From assembly GCA_017429985.1 (NCBI GenBank), contig JAFRNW010000031.1, forward strand, positions 60,556 through 124,555: a stretch of 64,000 nucleotides of DNA. The letters are read 5' to 3'. The position numbers and the translations under genes are program-made. Below are positions 26,172 through 36,182 of the stretch, one piece after another (within the stretch, counting starts at the first letter, position 1; each line of letters opens with the position of its first letter). The notes under the pieces were generated by a model. The model did not search any database. It worked only from the letters and a program-made list of their open reading frames with translations, and was not told where the DNA came from. This stretch comes from Clostridia bacterium (GTDB lineage Bacteria > Bacillota > Clostridia > Christensenellales > CAG-138).

Positions 26172-26326
26172 TTTATTCCCTCCATCGAAATGTTATTAGC
26201 CGATTTAATTATACAACCTTAATGAAAAGCGAAAAAATAACAAATCGTGAACAAATGGCTGATAATGTGATAATATACGCTATTGGGATGTTTTTCCTAA
26301 TGAATCCCCCATTGCCGGAGAAAAGC

Positions 26327-27472
26327 ATGATTTATCTTGACAACAGCGCAACCACGCGCGTGACGGAACCCGTTGCGAAGATCGCGGACAGATATATGAC
26401 GGAGTTATTCTATAACCCCGCAAGCAACTATCCCCCTTCCGTTCAGATCGAAAAGGAGATCCTCTCATTCCGATCCATGTTTTCCGATTACGGATATGCC
26501 CCCGGTGAAGTATTCTTTACTTCCGGCGGAACGGAATCCAATAATATTTCCGTATTCGGATGCGTGCGAAAGCTCAGGGGAAAGCACAGGATCATCACGT
26601 CGAAGGTGGAGCATCCTTCCGTATACAATGTGTTCCGGTATCTTCAGGAACGGAATCCTGACCTTGACGTCGTGTTCCTGGACGTCGAGCATTCCGGACG
26701 CGCCGACCTGGATCAGCTCGAGTCCTGCCTGAACGAGGAGACGGCGCTAGTATCGCTGATGCATGTCAACAATGAGACCGGCGCAGTAAACGATCTGAAC
26801 GCCATTTCCGCGCTGATCAGAAAACACGCGCCGAAGGCGGTATTCCATTCGGACGGAGTGCAGTCCTTCTGCAAGTTCCCTGCCGAACGCATCCCCTGCG
26901 ACCTCTATTCCGTCAGCGGCCATAAACTGCACGCTCCGAAGGGGGTCGGGATCCTTCTGATGAAGAAGAACACCCCGAACGAAGGCGGCCTGATCGGTGG
27001 CGGACAGGAAAACGGATTCCGGTCCGGAACGACAAACGTGCCCTCCATTCTCGCGCTGAAGGAGGCCGTACGGATCTACCGAGACAGCAGCGACGCGTTT
27101 ATCGGGCAGATGCGCAGATGCAAACTTCGCCTGTATGCCAATCTGATCTCGATGGAAGACGTGTTCCTGAACGGTCCCGCTGCGGACGGCGGCGCGCCGC
27201 ATATCCTGAATCTTTCCTTTGCCGGCGTCCGGGGCGAGGTGCTTCTCAACGCGCTGGCGGCGCATGAGATCTATGTCTCGACCGGATCCGCGTGTTCCTC
27301 GTCGCAGAAGAGCGAAAACCGCATTCTTTCCGCCATGAGACTGGACAAAGCGCGCAGAGAGAGCGCGATCCGCTTCTCGCTGTGTCCGTATACGACCGAG
27401 GAAGAAATCGACCTCGCGTCCGAAGCGATCCGCCAGGAGGTCGCCAAACTGAGAAAATACAGAAGGAGATAA
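26327..27472 (+). CDS. Cysteine desulfurase (IscS/NifS-like)
   Basis: A 381-residue PLP enzyme that takes sulfur from cysteine as a persulfide. It opens with MIYLDNSATTRV. The PLP lysine is in YSVSGHKLHAPKG (about residue 200), the PLP-stacking His in SKVEHPSVYN, and the active-site cysteine in STGSACSSS. Several in-frame ATGs lie upstream, but the one at 26327 has GGAG 7 bases before it and gives the standard N-terminus. It precedes thiI by 3 bases, so it most likely feeds sulfur to ThiI for 4-thiouridine and possibly thiamine. No Fe-S scaffold gene is adjacent. Confidence 0.9.
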   Translation: MIYLDNSATTRVTEPVAKIADRYMTELFYNPASNYPPSVQIEKEILSFRSMFSDYGYAPGEVFFTSGGTESNNISVFGCVRKLRGKHRIITSKVEHPSVYNVFRYLQERNPDLDVVFLDVEHSGRADLDQLESCLNEETALVSLMHVNNETGAVNDLNAISALIRKHAPKAVFHSDGVQSFCKFPAERIPCDLYSVSGHKLHAPKGVGILLMKKNTPNEGGLIGGGQENGFRSGTTNVPSILALKEAVRIYRDSSDAFIGQMRRCKLRLYANLISMEDVFLNGPAADGGAPHILNLSFAGVRGEVLLNALAAHEIYVSTGSACSSSQKSENRILSAMRLDKARRESAIRFSLCPYTTEEEIDLASEAIRQEVAKLRKYRRR

Positions 27473-27475
27473 CGA

Positions 27476-28648
27476 ATGGAACACGTACTGATCGTAAGGT
27501 ATTCCGAAATACATCTGAAGGGCATGAACCGTCCCTATTTCGAAAAAGCGCTCGTGAACAGGATCCGCGATGCGATCCCGGATCCGGACATTGCTGTGGA
27601 GCGCGAGCAGGGACGCATTTTCGTGAACGGCCTTTCCGACGAGAACGCGTTCGGATACGCGGAGCGGCTCTGCAAGGTGTTCGGGATTCATTCCGTCAGT
27701 CCAGCCGTTTCCGTCGAAAAGGACTGGAACGCGGTCGTCTCCGGCTCGAAGCAGCTGCTTGACCGCTACCTCGCGACGCTTCCCGGGAATATGCATACCT
27801 TCAAGGTGTTTGCCCGGCGCGCGGACAAGCGGTTTCCCTATAACTCCGAAATGATCTGCAGAGAACTCGGCCACGAGCTTCTGGAGGCATTCCCCTCCCT
27901 GCAGGTGGATGTGCATCATCCCGAAATCATGTTCGGCGTCGAAATCAGGAAAAACCGCGCGTATCTCTACTGCCAGGAACTGGAAGCGGCGGGCGGCATG
28001 CCGGTCGGCACGAACGGCAGGGCCATGCTCCTTCTTTCCGGCGGCATCGACAGCCCGGTCGCAGGGTACATGATCGCCAAACGCGGTGTATGTCTCGACG
28101 CCGTCCATTTTTACAGCTATCCCTACACCAGCGAACGCGCCAGGGAGAAAGTGATCGACCTCGCAAGGCAGATCTCCGAATACTCGGGGAGCATGACGCT
28201 CCATCTCGTTCCGTTCACGGATATCCAGCTTTCCATATATGACAACTGCCCGAAGGCGGAAACGACCGTCATCATGCGCAGGCTGATGATGAAGATCGCG
28301 GACAGGATCGCGCGCAGGACCGGCGCGCAGGCACTCATCACGGGAGAATCGATCGGACAGGTGGCTTCCCAGACGATCGAATCCCTGACCGTGACGAACG
28401 ACGCCGCCTCCCTCCCCGTTTTCCGGCCGCTGATCGGATTCGATAAGGACGAGATCGTATCGTACGCGAAACGGATCGGTACGTTTGAGACTTCCATACA
28501 GCCTTTTGAAGACTGCTGCACGATCTTTGTCCCGCAGCACCCGGTCACAAAGCCGAGCCTGGACCGTATCCTGCTGAGCGAAAGAGTCGTCGATTTCGAG
28601 CCGATGATCGAAAAGGCCATCGCCGGAACGGAACAGATGACGTTCTGA
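27476..28648 (+). CDS. thiI: tRNA 4-thiouridine synthase ThiI
   Basis: A 390-residue enzyme with an N-terminal ferredoxin-like domain and THUMP domain (residues about 1-165), then a PP-loop domain with LLLSGGIDSPVAGYM (about residue 180). It ends after the PP-loop region and lacks the C-terminal rhodanese domain of the E. coli protein, as is normal in Bacillota. It adenylates uridine 8 of tRNA for thiolation. C-C-T-I-F in EDCCTIFVPQHP is the conserved cysteine region. It is translated directly after the desulfurase. Confidence 0.95.
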   Translation: MEHVLIVRYSEIHLKGMNRPYFEKALVNRIRDAIPDPDIAVEREQGRIFVNGLSDENAFGYAERLCKVFGIHSVSPAVSVEKDWNAVVSGSKQLLDRYLATLPGNMHTFKVFARRADKRFPYNSEMICRELGHELLEAFPSLQVDVHHPEIMFGVEIRKNRAYLYCQELEAAGGMPVGTNGRAMLLLSGGIDSPVAGYMIAKRGVCLDAVHFYSYPYTSERAREKVIDLARQISEYSGSMTLHLVPFTDIQLSIYDNCPKAETTVIMRRLMMKIADRIARRTGAQALITGESIGQVASQTIESLTVTNDAASLPVFRPLIGFDKDEIVSYAKRIGTFETSIQPFEDCCTIFVPQHPVTKPSLDRILLSERVVDFEPMIEKAIAGTEQMTF

Positions 28649-28730
28649 GCATTTTACATTAAGTTAACACCGGCATCTGCGCGGGCGTGATAAAATAATG
28701 TTAATAATGCAGCCGGAGGAACCGTAATTC

Positions 28731-29087
28731 GTGAAATTAATCCTGCAGATCATAGGTTTTATTGTGGTCGTCGCCATTCTGTTCGGACTGGTCTTCTTTT
28801 TCCTTGACTCGAAATCCCTTCTGAGAGGAGATTTTGCGAACTATATCCATACCATGCACGATCTGTGGCAGCAGGCTTTGAAATCCACGATATCCTTCAT
28901 GCAGAGCGCGGGGATCGCGAACGACGCGGCGGATCTTCTCGATCACGGAGCGGATATGCTCAGGAGCATCGATCCGTCCAATCCGCAGGCGACGCCTTCC
29001 GCGGAAGCTTCCGTCGGTCCGATCATCATCGACGCTCGGCCTACGGAGACCCCTCCCGCGATCATCATTATCACGCCGGTTCCCTAA
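28731..29087 (+). CDS. Small single-pass membrane protein, unknown
   Basis: A 118-residue protein. Residues 3-27 (LILQIIGFIVVVAILFGLVFFFLD) are a membrane anchor with no signal-peptidase site; the rest is a helical stretch (FANYIHTMHDLWQQAL) and a Pro/Thr-rich tail ending TPPAIIIITPVP. The start is GTG with GGAGGA 10 bases upstream. It is followed by a strong terminator. I do not recognise a family. Confidence 0.65.
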   Translation: MKLILQIIGFIVVVAILFGLVFFFLDSKSLLRGDFANYIHTMHDLWQQALKSTISFMQSAGIANDAADLLDHGADMLRSIDPSNPQATPSAEASVGPIIIDARPTETPPAIIIITPVP

Positions 29088-29117
29088 CGGAACGGATACA
29101 CATCACGTATCTCTCCT

Positions 29118-29143
29118 GCGCGGCATCTCCTGCCGCGCTTTTT
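29118..29143 (+). terminator. Intrinsic terminator
   Basis: GCGCGGCA and TGCCGCGC form a perfect 8-bp stem with a 5-base loop, followed by five T. It ends the desulfurase-thiI-membrane-protein run. Confidence 0.9.
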
Positions 29144-29157
29144 CTATATAGAAACAA

Positions 29158-29185
29158 GCGCGCCGGGTATATATCCCGTGCGCGC
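29158..29185 (-). terminator. Terminator-like hairpin after clpB
   Basis: GCGCGC arms enclose an inner CGGG/CCCG stem; on the minus strand it is followed by TTGTTTCTATAT. The T-run is broken, so efficiency is uncertain. Confidence 0.55.
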
Positions 29186-29210
29186 CTATTGATGTGTATT
29201 GTTTTGACAG

Positions 29211-31799
29211 TTACCGGATGAACAGCTTCTGTCCGTCGTAATCGACCGTCAGGACGGAATCCGGTTCGGGGTCCTCCGACAGGATATACCTGGCAATCAG
29301 AGATTCCACATGGGACTGGATGAACCGTTTCAGCGGCCTTGCTCCGAACAGCGGATCCGCTCCCGCCTCGATGATGTACCGTTTGGCTTCTTTCGTGACC
29401 TCACAGCTCAGCTGCTTCTGCATAAGCCTCTTCTTCAGGTCGGCGATCTGGAGATCCACGATCTTGAACAGATCGTCATTCGTCAGCGGCTTGAAGACGA
29501 TGATCTCATCCAGACGGTTGATGAACTCCGGCCGGAAATGCACTTTGAGAAGCTGATTGACGCTTTCCCTGACCTCATCCGTGAGATCACCGCTCCGGCT
29601 GATGCCTTCCAAGATGATCTCGGATCCCAGATTGCTCGTAAGGATGATGATGGTGTTTTTGAAATCCACCGTTCTCCCCTGTCCGTCCGTGATCCTTCCG
29701 TCGTCCAGCACCTGCAGGAGCACGTTCAGAACGTCGGGATGCGCTTTTTCCACTTCATCGAAGAGGATGACCGCATACGGTTTCCTTCTGACCGCTTCCG
29801 TGAGCTGGCCGCCCTCGTCGTATCCGACATATCCCGGAGGCGCGCCGATGAGCCTGGACACGGAGTACTTTTCCATATACTCGGACATGTCGATCCGGAC
29901 CATATTGTGCTCGTCGTCAAACAGCGCCTGCGCGAGCGCTTTTGCCAACTCCGTCTTGCCGACGCCGGTCGGCCCGAGGAACAGGAAGGAACCAAGCGGC
30001 CGGTTCGGATTCTGAATGCCCGCCCTGGAGCGGAGGATCGCGTCGCATACACGGCTGACTGCGTCGTCCTGCGCGATCACCCTCTCGTGGAGCAGCTGGT
30101 CCAGACGGAGAAGCTTGTCTCTCTCCCCTTCCATCAGCTTTGAAACAGGGATTCCGGTCCATTTCGCGACGATCTTTGCGATCTCCTCGTCCGTCACGCG
30201 GTCTCTCAGGAAATGCGCTTCCGATTTGTTCTCTTCCGCTTTCTTCTCCTCCTGTTCCAGCTCTGTCTGCAGTTTCGGCAGCGTGCCGTATTTCAGTTCT
30301 GCGGCGCGGTTCAGGTCGTAGGAATTTTCCGCTTTTGCGATTTCCGCGTTCGTCTGCTCGATCTGCTCCCTCAGCTGCTGTACCCTCGTGATCTTGTTCT
30401 TCTCAAGATCGAGTTTCGATTTCATTTCGGCGAATTTCTCGCGGAGCTCGGAGAGCTCCTTCTGGATCTCCGCTTTATGTTCGATGGAGAGTTTGTCCGT
30501 CTCCTTGGACAGAGCCGCCTCCTCGATCTCATGCTGCATGATCTTCCGCTGGATATCGTCCAGTTCGGAAGGCAGCGAATTCATTTCGGTTTTGATCAGG
30601 GCGCAGGCCTCATCCACGAGGTCGATCGCCTTGTCCGGGAGGAATCTGTCCGAGATATACCGGTTAGAAAGCGTTGCTGCAGCGATCAGCGCCTGGTCCG
30701 TGATCTTGACGCCGTGGTATACTTCATACCGTTCCTTGAGTCCTCTCAGGATCGTGATGGTATCCTCGACGGATGGCTCCGGAACGAGCACGGGCTGGAA
30801 ACGCCTTTCGAGCGCTTTGTCCTTCTCGATATACTGACGGTATTCGTTGAGCGTCGTCGCGCCGATGCAGTGCAGTTCGCCTCTCGCGAGCATCGGTTTG
30901 AGAATATTGCCGGCATCCATCGCGCCGTCTGTTCTGCCAGCCCCGACGATTGTATGAAGCTCGTCGATGAACAGGATGATCTTTCCGTCGGATTCCTTGA
31001 CATCATTCAGAACGGCTTTCAGACGTTCTTCGAATTCGCCGCGGAACTTCGCGCCTGCGACAAGCGCGCCCATATCCAGCGAGAAGATGGACCTGTCCTT
31101 CAGATTGTCCGGCACGTCGCCGCGTACGATGCGCTGCGCGAGTCCTTCGGCGATGGCCGTTTTACCAACGCCCGGCTCGCCGATCAGGCAGGGATTGTTC
31201 TTCGTCTTTCTGGACAGGATCATGATCACGTTCCGGATCTCGTCGTCCCTCCCGATCACAGGATCGAGCTTCTGGTTCCTCGCCAGCTCCACAAGGTCCT
31301 GGCCGTATTTCTTGAGCACGTCATACGTGCTTTCCGGAGAATCCGAATCGACCCTGCGGTTTCCGCGGACGTTCTTCAGCTTTTCCATGAAGGATTCGAG
31401 CGTAACGGAATACTTCCCGAAGAGCGATTTCACCTCCCTGTCCGCCTTTTTGATCAGGCCGATGAACAGATGCTCGACCGAAATATATGCGTCGCCCATG
31501 GACTGGGCGGTTTTATCCGCTTCATTGAACGCGTTGTCCAGATCTCTGGAGAGATACACGTCCACACGGTCTCCCTGGACGGAAGGCAGGCTGCGGATCG
31601 CGCTTTCCGCGTCCTTTGCCATCTGCCTGGCGTCCGCGCCCATGCCGTTCAGCATGCTCGGGATCAGGCCGTCATTCTGAGAGACAAGCGCATGGAGCAG
31701 GTGAATCTGCTGCACCTGCGCGTTGTGGTGTTCGGCAGCCGTTTGCTGCGCCGCCTGCACCGCTTCTATACTTTTCTGTGTCAATTTCTGTACGTTCAT
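29211..31799 (-). CDS. clpB: ClpB disaggregase
   Basis: A Hsp100 ATPase of about 862 residues that pulls apart protein aggregates with DnaK. It has an N-domain ([15 protein letters not shown] to about 140), a first AAA+ domain with [13 protein letters not shown] and [13 protein letters not shown], a long coiled-coil middle domain (about 400-530), and a second AAA+ domain with [13 protein letters not shown] and [14 protein letters not shown]. There is no ClpP-binding IGL/IGF loop, as expected. The ATG at 31799 has GGAGGTG upstream and removes a spurious six-residue extension. It lies 14 bases after a ribbon-helix-helix gene. No CIRCE or CtsR box is evident. Confidence 0.96.
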   Translation of the reverse strand: MNVQKLTQKSIEAVQAAQQTAAEHHNAQVQQIHLLHALVSQNDGLIPSMLNGMGADARQMAKDAESAIRSLPSVQGDRVDVYLSRDLDNAFNEADKTAQSMGDAYISVEHLFIGLIKKADREVKSLFGKYSVTLESFMEKLKNVRGNRRVDSDSPESTYDVLKKYGQDLVELARNQKLDPVIGRDDEIRNVIMILSRKTKNNPCLIGEPGVGKTAIAEGLAQRIVRGDVPDNLKDRSIFSLDMGALVAGAKFRGEFEERLKAVLNDVKESDGKIILFIDELHTIVGAGRTDGAMDAGNILKPMLARGELHCIGATTLNEYRQYIEKDKALERRFQPVLVPEPSVEDTITILRGLKERYEVYHGVKITDQALIAAATLSNRYISDRFLPDKAIDLVDEACALIKTEMNSLPSELDDIQRKIMQHEIEEAALSKETDKLSIEHKAEIQKELSELREKFAEMKSKLDLEKNKITRVQQLREQIEQTNAEIAKAENSYDLNRAAELKYGTLPKLQTELEQEEKKAEENKSEAHFLRDRVTDEEIAKIVAKWTGIPVSKLMEGERDKLLRLDQLLHERVIAQDDAVSRVCDAILRSRAGIQNPNRPLGSFLFLGPTGVGKTELAKALAQALFDDEHNMVRIDMSEYMEKYSVSRLIGAPPGYVGYDEGGQLTEAVRRKPYAVILFDEVEKAHPDVLNVLLQVLDDGRITDGQGRTVDFKNTIIILTSNLGSEIILEGISRSGDLTDEVRESVNQLLKVHFRPEFINRLDEIIVFKPLTNDDLFKIVDLQIADLKKRLMQKQLSCEVTKEAKRYIIEAGADPLFGARPLKRFIQSHVESLIARYILSEDPEPDSVLTVDYDGQKLFIR

Positions 31800-31813
31800 A
31801 ATAGGCACCTCCA

Positions 31814-32461
31814 TCATAGAATAACCGGTTCGGTCAGAAGATAGGAGCGGTAAACGTCCTCCGTTCTGCTGATCGCATTGACCGGGTTATTCACGTTATC
31901 AAAAAACTGTTTCATTGCATAATCAAAATACCGGATATAGTCCGCGATAGACCGGCCGATGTTTTCGTTTGTGACTTCGCGCTGGTCGTTCATATAGACT
32001 TTCCTGACAAATTTATCCGCATCCGCGTCGATCTGAACCGGTCCGCTGTACTGCTCCTCGATCTTTTTCCACAGTTTGAAGAACTGAAGAAGCAGCAGCC
32101 GGAAACTGTCGCTCTGGCTTCTGACCGTCACCCGGATATCTCCGACATAGTCGGAGCGTTCCGGATTCATCTCCACACAGTATTTCACCGTGGGATTGTA
32201 TTTGTAATTCAGCGAGGAACGGAGCGAATACATCGAAAACGACGGCTGCAGAAGCGACTGGAAACCGTTCGCGCTGATCAGACTGTCCTCGATCTGCTTG
32301 AAGACCTCCCTGATCTCCTGCTCCGGCGTCACATAGGATACATGTTCCGCCAGGATCTGATTTACCATATTGGAACGGCTCGTCGCGTTTTCATACGCAA
32401 GCCGGTCGATTTCCTGAATGATCTCGTCGTTCAAGACGAGGGAATAAATGCTTTTGTTCAT
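31814..32461 (-). CDS. Ribbon-helix-helix-like protein upstream of clpB
   Basis: A 215-residue protein. Residues about 3-42 (SIYSLVLNDEIIQEIDRLAYENATSRSNMVNQILAEHV) have the strand-helix-helix pattern of RHH DNA-binding proteins, with the usual S-R-S-x-M-V-N-Q turn. The remaining 170 residues are a domain I do not recognise, rich in aromatic and charged residues. The gene is 14 bases from clpB and shares its transcript, so it may regulate clpB or itself. A Shine-Dalgarno AAAGGAG lies 13 bases before the ATG, and a two-codon frame (ATG CCA TGA) overlaps the start. Confidence 0.7.
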   Translation of the reverse strand: MNKSIYSLVLNDEIIQEIDRLAYENATSRSNMVNQILAEHVSYVTPEQEIREVFKQIEDSLISANGFQSLLQPSFSMYSLRSSLNYKYNPTVKYCVEMNPERSDYVGDIRVTVRSQSDSFRLLLLQFFKLWKKIEEQYSGPVQIDADADKFVRKVYMNDQREVTNENIGRSIADYIRYFDYAMKQFFDNVNNPVNAISRTEDVYRSYLLTEPVIL

Positions 32462-32594
32462 GGCATTTCTTCAACTCCTTTCGCTCTTATTGTATCACAT
32501 ATCCTTAAAATTTGTACACGGTATTATTAATTTTAACAACCAAATTTCAGAGATGCCACAATTGGAACATAATCCGTTCCGCGCTTCCGGAAGC

Positions 32595-32621
32595 AAAAAA
32601 GATCCCGGAAAAACCGGGATC
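32595..32621 (-). terminator. Intrinsic terminator after mrp
   Basis: On the minus strand GATCCCGG and CCGGGATC form an 8-bp stem with a T5 loop, followed by six T. Confidence 0.85.
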
Positions 32622-32642
32622 AGAGTCTTGAATTCCATAGGT

Positions 32643-33452
32643 TCAGTTTACGAATGCGAACAGATCATCGAGCCAGTCTCCTTCGAGCTTCTCGATCTCG
32701 CCCCTGTCCCCCAGATCCGCGAAAACCGGATCGATGGGGATTCTGACGGTTTTGGAGATGCCGTACTTTTCAGCGCGTTTTCCGATCTTGCTGCTTCCGA
32801 ACGGATAGATGATCTTTCCGCAGTCCGGGCATTTGATATACGCCATGTTTTCGACGATCCCGATCACGGGGATGTTCATCAGACCTGCCATGTTGACCGC
32901 CTTTTCCACGATCATCCCGACAAGATCCTGCGGTGAGGTCACGATTATGATACCGTCGAGCGGGATCGACTGGTAAACGGTAAGCGGTACGTCGCCAGTT
33001 CCCGGCGGCATGTCGATGAACATCACGTCATTGTCTCCCCAGAGCACGTCCTTCCAGAAGTTCTTGATCATCCCGGAGATGACGGGACCGCGCCATACGA
33101 CGGGATCCGTTTCGGACGGAAGAAGCAGATTCAAAGACATCATGCGGATGCCGGTCTCCGTTACGGCGGGATACAGTTCGTCTTCCGTTCCGACAGCCCT
33201 TGTGTGGATGCCGAACAACTGCGGGATGGACGGGCCGGTCACATCGGCGTCCATGAGGGCGGTCCTGAGACCGTGTCTGGCGGACGCAACGGCGAGCGCG
33301 GCGGATATGAAGGATTTTCCGACCCCTCCCTTTCCGCTTACGATGCCGATCACCTTTTTTACGGAAGACTTGCTGTTCAGCGGTTCAAGGAAGGAACGGC
33401 TGTCGCAGTCTTTTTTGCAGTTGCTGCAGTTGTGGTCACAGTTTTCACTCAA
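32643..33452 (-). CDS. Mrp/NBP35-type Fe-S cluster carrier ATPase
   Basis: A 269-residue P-loop ATPase. N-terminal cysteines (CDHNCSNCKKDC) match the cluster-binding region of the NBP35/ApbC group. The deviant Walker A is VSGKGGVGKSFISAALA; the switch regions are DADVTGPSIPQLFG and FIDMPPGTGDVPLTVYQS; and the late CPDCGK is the C-x-x-C that holds a bridging [4Fe-4S] cluster. It carries clusters to apo-enzymes. The start is TTG with AAGGAG 10 bases before. It follows the C11 protease gene by 23 bases. Confidence 0.92.
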   Translation of the reverse strand: MSENCDHNCSNCKKDCDSRSFLEPLNSKSSVKKVIGIVSGKGGVGKSFISAALAVASARHGLRTALMDADVTGPSIPQLFGIHTRAVGTEDELYPAVTETGIRMMSLNLLLPSETDPVVWRGPVISGMIKNFWKDVLWGDNDVMFIDMPPGTGDVPLTVYQSIPLDGIIIVTSPQDLVGMIVEKAVNMAGLMNIPVIGIVENMAYIKCPDCGKIIYPFGSSKIGKRAEKYGISKTVRIPIDPVFADLGDRGEIEKLEGDWLDDLFAFVN

Positions 33453-33475
33453 TGTAGTATTTCTCCTTATGGCTT

Positions 33476-36037
33476 TTAAAAGGTCGGCGTCCAGAAGCTG
33501 TTGCCGTAGATATCCGTCAGCTGGTAATTCGCCACAGAACGGTTGTTCTCGATCGCGATGTTCGCGATCTCGATCGGTCCGTTGACTACAAACTGTTCGC
33601 CGAAATAGTAATTCGCCTGATAGTTGCCCTGCTTATCGTAATAGTCGCAGAGGAAATCGAGCGTGTCGCCGTCCTTCAGAGCGATCAGGCCCTTGGCCAG
33701 CGTTCCGGTGACATCCTCGCTGTAATGGATCCGCGCGCCGGTGATATATCCGTACGGATTCTGGTCGTCGAACTGGAGCATGATCTCCACCTGCTGTTCG
33801 CCGTCGGTACCCTTGTTCAGCATCGCGGGAATGTAGCCTTTGATCATATAGGCGTCTCCCTCATCGATCGTTTCGATCCAGTAGTAGGGAACGATCTGCC
33901 TGTTCAGGGAGAGCCATGTTCCGTCAAAGGACGCGATCAGATCCCCGTCGGCGTTGAAATCAAACACGTTGTCGATTCCGAGATCGATATACCCTTCTCC
34001 GTCATCATAGAAGACGTTCAGCGCGACATCCTCGATGCAGGCCCATTCCTCTTCCGTCAGAGCGAGGACTTTTTCGCCGTTCTTCTCGGTAAGAACGATC
34101 CGTTCGGGCTGGATCATATTCGCAGCGATGCGTTCCGCGTTTCTCGAAATAAGGTCTGTATTGACCCAGTCCATCGATCTCGCACCGTAAATGCTGGAGA
34201 AATCGCCGCCGCCAAGGAACGCGTTGAGAAGGCCTGCCATGTCTCCGCCGTAGCTAGTGCCGCCGCTCCAGGAGGTGCTCCCGGTCGAAGGCGTGGAATA
34301 TCCGCCATAGGAACCGAGAAGGCTCTCAAGAAGCGATCCCGTTCCGCCGTAACCAAACGAGGAAGGAATAATCTGACCTCCGGTTTGTAAACTGGCATAA
34401 TTCTTAATCGCATCAGAGTAGTCAGTACTCATTCCGATAGAATTATTAATGGAAAGCATACTGTTTACGCCGGAGTTCGACTGATTCGGGAAGTATGTCG
34501 AAATACCGTTCGCGTTCGTCATGGACCGGGATGTCCGGTTGTATTTGATCGCGCCGGAAAGCGCGTTCGCAAGCGCGTAGGCTTCCTGTGTCCCGATTCT
34601 GTTCGCAAAGTCGATCAGGTCGATCTGGTTGAGCCGGTTCTGCCTGGAGAATTCCCTTGTGTTCGCGCGTGCGTTCGCGATCGTCTTGTAATTGTTGCTG
34701 TCCACGAGGGAACTGATCGACTTGGAGAACTCGGACAGCGCTTTCGGGACGGTGCCGGAGAATTCCGCAAGGTCGACGATCGACAGCGTTGTCGCATCGG
34801 ACGTGGATCTCGCGCATACCGTCGTGAAGTCGTCGATGATCCTCTTGCCAATCTCAACCGTCGGCATGGAGGTGTTCCTGGACAGGACGCTGAGCCAGTC
34901 CGTATAGTACCAGCCGACGCCGGGCTCCGTCTCCTCGGAACCGATCAGATAATCCGCGAACGGTTCCGTTGCGACAGCAGTCTCCAGCGTTCCCATGAGA
35001 CAGGCGTCGAAGCCGATGAAGTCAAACTTCATGTCCGCATCTTCCAGCGCTTTGTGGAGCTGGTCCAGCGGCATGGATCCCTTGCTGATATAGAGCTGGT
35101 CGTGACCGTATCCGCTGAGAGAACCGCCGCCGTGATCCCACAGGATCAGCGCGTTCCGGTTCGCAGGGAAGTTCGTTTTGCAGAATTCGATGAAATCTTT
35201 AAGTGTTGCGGCGTCCGTCATGGCTTTCTTGCCGACGTTCTGATCCAGTGCGACAAGACCTTTCGAGGTGATCTTGTAACGCTGGTTCGTCCGGTTGCTC
35301 ATGACGCTGTTCTGCCATGTCTTGCAGCCGCCCGTCTCAACGATCAGGTTGATGTTGTCGGCGACTTTTGCCTTCAGCATTTCATTGAGGTCGTTGGTCG
35401 CCATGCCGTAGTTGGACTCGAGGTCCGTGCCGCACATATAGACCATGATGGTGTAGACATCCTTGCCATTGCCCTTGATCTTCGTATACTTCTGGCGCGC
35501 TTCCCCAGAAACGGCGGCCTGCGCCGGCTTTTCTTCCGTTACTCCGGTCAGAACGGACTGGGTCGCGGAAACCGGCGTATTGTTCACGGTGTTGTTGGTG
35601 ACCGCCGTGTTCAGGGCGGATGCGGCAGGCGTTCCCGCCAGCATGCTCTGCAGGATCTCCGTCATGTCGACCGCTGGCGCCGGCGCTTCCGTCGGTGCAG
35701 TTGTCTGCACAGGCTGCGAAACGACGTACTGTGTGGGCTGGGACGGAACGTTCACGGACGAGCTCTGCGTGTTCGCGTTGCAGCTCCCTGCTAAAAGACG
35801 GATCAGAACGAGGACGACGATGATCGTTCCGATGGAGCCGAGCGCGCCGGCTCTTTTGGGTCCCGGTCTGTTCTGGGAAGTCTGCTCGGGCCTCTGGCTT
35901 CCCGACGGCTTGGAGCCCGGACGTCCGGAGGAACCGCTGACAGGACCGGAACCGGTCTTGGCTTCTTCCCGCTTGTATACGGAGCTGGATCCCTCCACTA
36001 CTTTCTTCTCTCTTCCGCGCGGACGCTTATTTTCCAT
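33476..36037 (-). CDS. Membrane-anchored clostripain-family (C11) protease
   Basis: An 853-residue protein. Residues 1-65 are a Lys/Arg/Pro-rich cytosolic tail, 66-85 a membrane segment (GSIGTIIVVLVLIRLLAG) next to a Cys, then a Thr/Ala/Pro-rich linker. The catalytic domain starts near residue 200 (DVYTIMVYMCGTDLE). The catalytic His is in LILWDHGGGSLSG and the Cys in IGFDACLMGTLE, both as in clostripain. A beta-rich C-terminal domain follows from about residue 600. Such proteases cut after Arg or Lys. It is displayed at the cell surface. AGAGGA precedes the ATG. The target is unknown. Confidence 0.88.
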   Translation of the reverse strand: MENKRPRGREKKVVEGSSSVYKREEAKTGSGPVSGSSGRPGSKPSGSQRPEQTSQNRPGPKRAGALGSIGTIIVVLVLIRLLAGSCNANTQSSSVNVPSQPTQYVVSQPVQTTAPTEAPAPAVDMTEILQSMLAGTPAASALNTAVTNNTVNNTPVSATQSVLTGVTEEKPAQAAVSGEARQKYTKIKGNGKDVYTIMVYMCGTDLESNYGMATNDLNEMLKAKVADNINLIVETGGCKTWQNSVMSNRTNQRYKITSKGLVALDQNVGKKAMTDAATLKDFIEFCKTNFPANRNALILWDHGGGSLSGYGHDQLYISKGSMPLDQLHKALEDADMKFDFIGFDACLMGTLETAVATEPFADYLIGSEETEPGVGWYYTDWLSVLSRNTSMPTVEIGKRIIDDFTTVCARSTSDATTLSIVDLAEFSGTVPKALSEFSKSISSLVDSNNYKTIANARANTREFSRQNRLNQIDLIDFANRIGTQEAYALANALSGAIKYNRTSRSMTNANGISTYFPNQSNSGVNSMLSINNSIGMSTDYSDAIKNYASLQTGGQIIPSSFGYGGTGSLLESLLGSYGGYSTPSTGSTSWSGGTSYGGDMAGLLNAFLGGGDFSSIYGARSMDWVNTDLISRNAERIAANMIQPERIVLTEKNGEKVLALTEEEWACIEDVALNVFYDDGEGYIDLGIDNVFDFNADGDLIASFDGTWLSLNRQIVPYYWIETIDEGDAYMIKGYIPAMLNKGTDGEQQVEIMLQFDDQNPYGYITGARIHYSEDVTGTLAKGLIALKDGDTLDFLCDYYDKQGNYQANYYFGEQFVVNGPIEIANIAIENNRSVANYQLTDIYGNSFWTPTF

Positions 36038-36130
36038 ATAAGGTATCCTCTTTCTTTAAAAGATGCGTGAATGGTATTCTAACTGTCTGCCTAACTCCGC
36101 CGCAGGGGTAACGACAGGATTGAACATAGG

Positions 36131-36161
36131 AAAAAGCTTTACGGCATTGAAACCGTAAAGC
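36131..36161 (-). terminator. Intrinsic terminator after the DUF1508 gene
   Basis: On the minus strand GCTTTACGG and CCGTAAAGC form a perfect 9-bp stem followed by TTTTTCC. Confidence 0.85.
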
Positions 36162-36182
36162 AGGTGTAGAATCTGAAAGGTG

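Noticed and set aside
26747..28540. Open frame of 597 codons on the minus strand
   Set aside because: Antisense shadow of the desulfurase and thiI genes.
30213..31844. Open frame of 543 codons on the plus strand
   Set aside because: Antisense shadow of clpB.
32462..32540. CIRCE or CtsR operator upstream of the clpB operon
   Set aside because: Neither TTAGCACTC-n9-GAGTGCTAA nor the GGTCAAA direct repeat is present.
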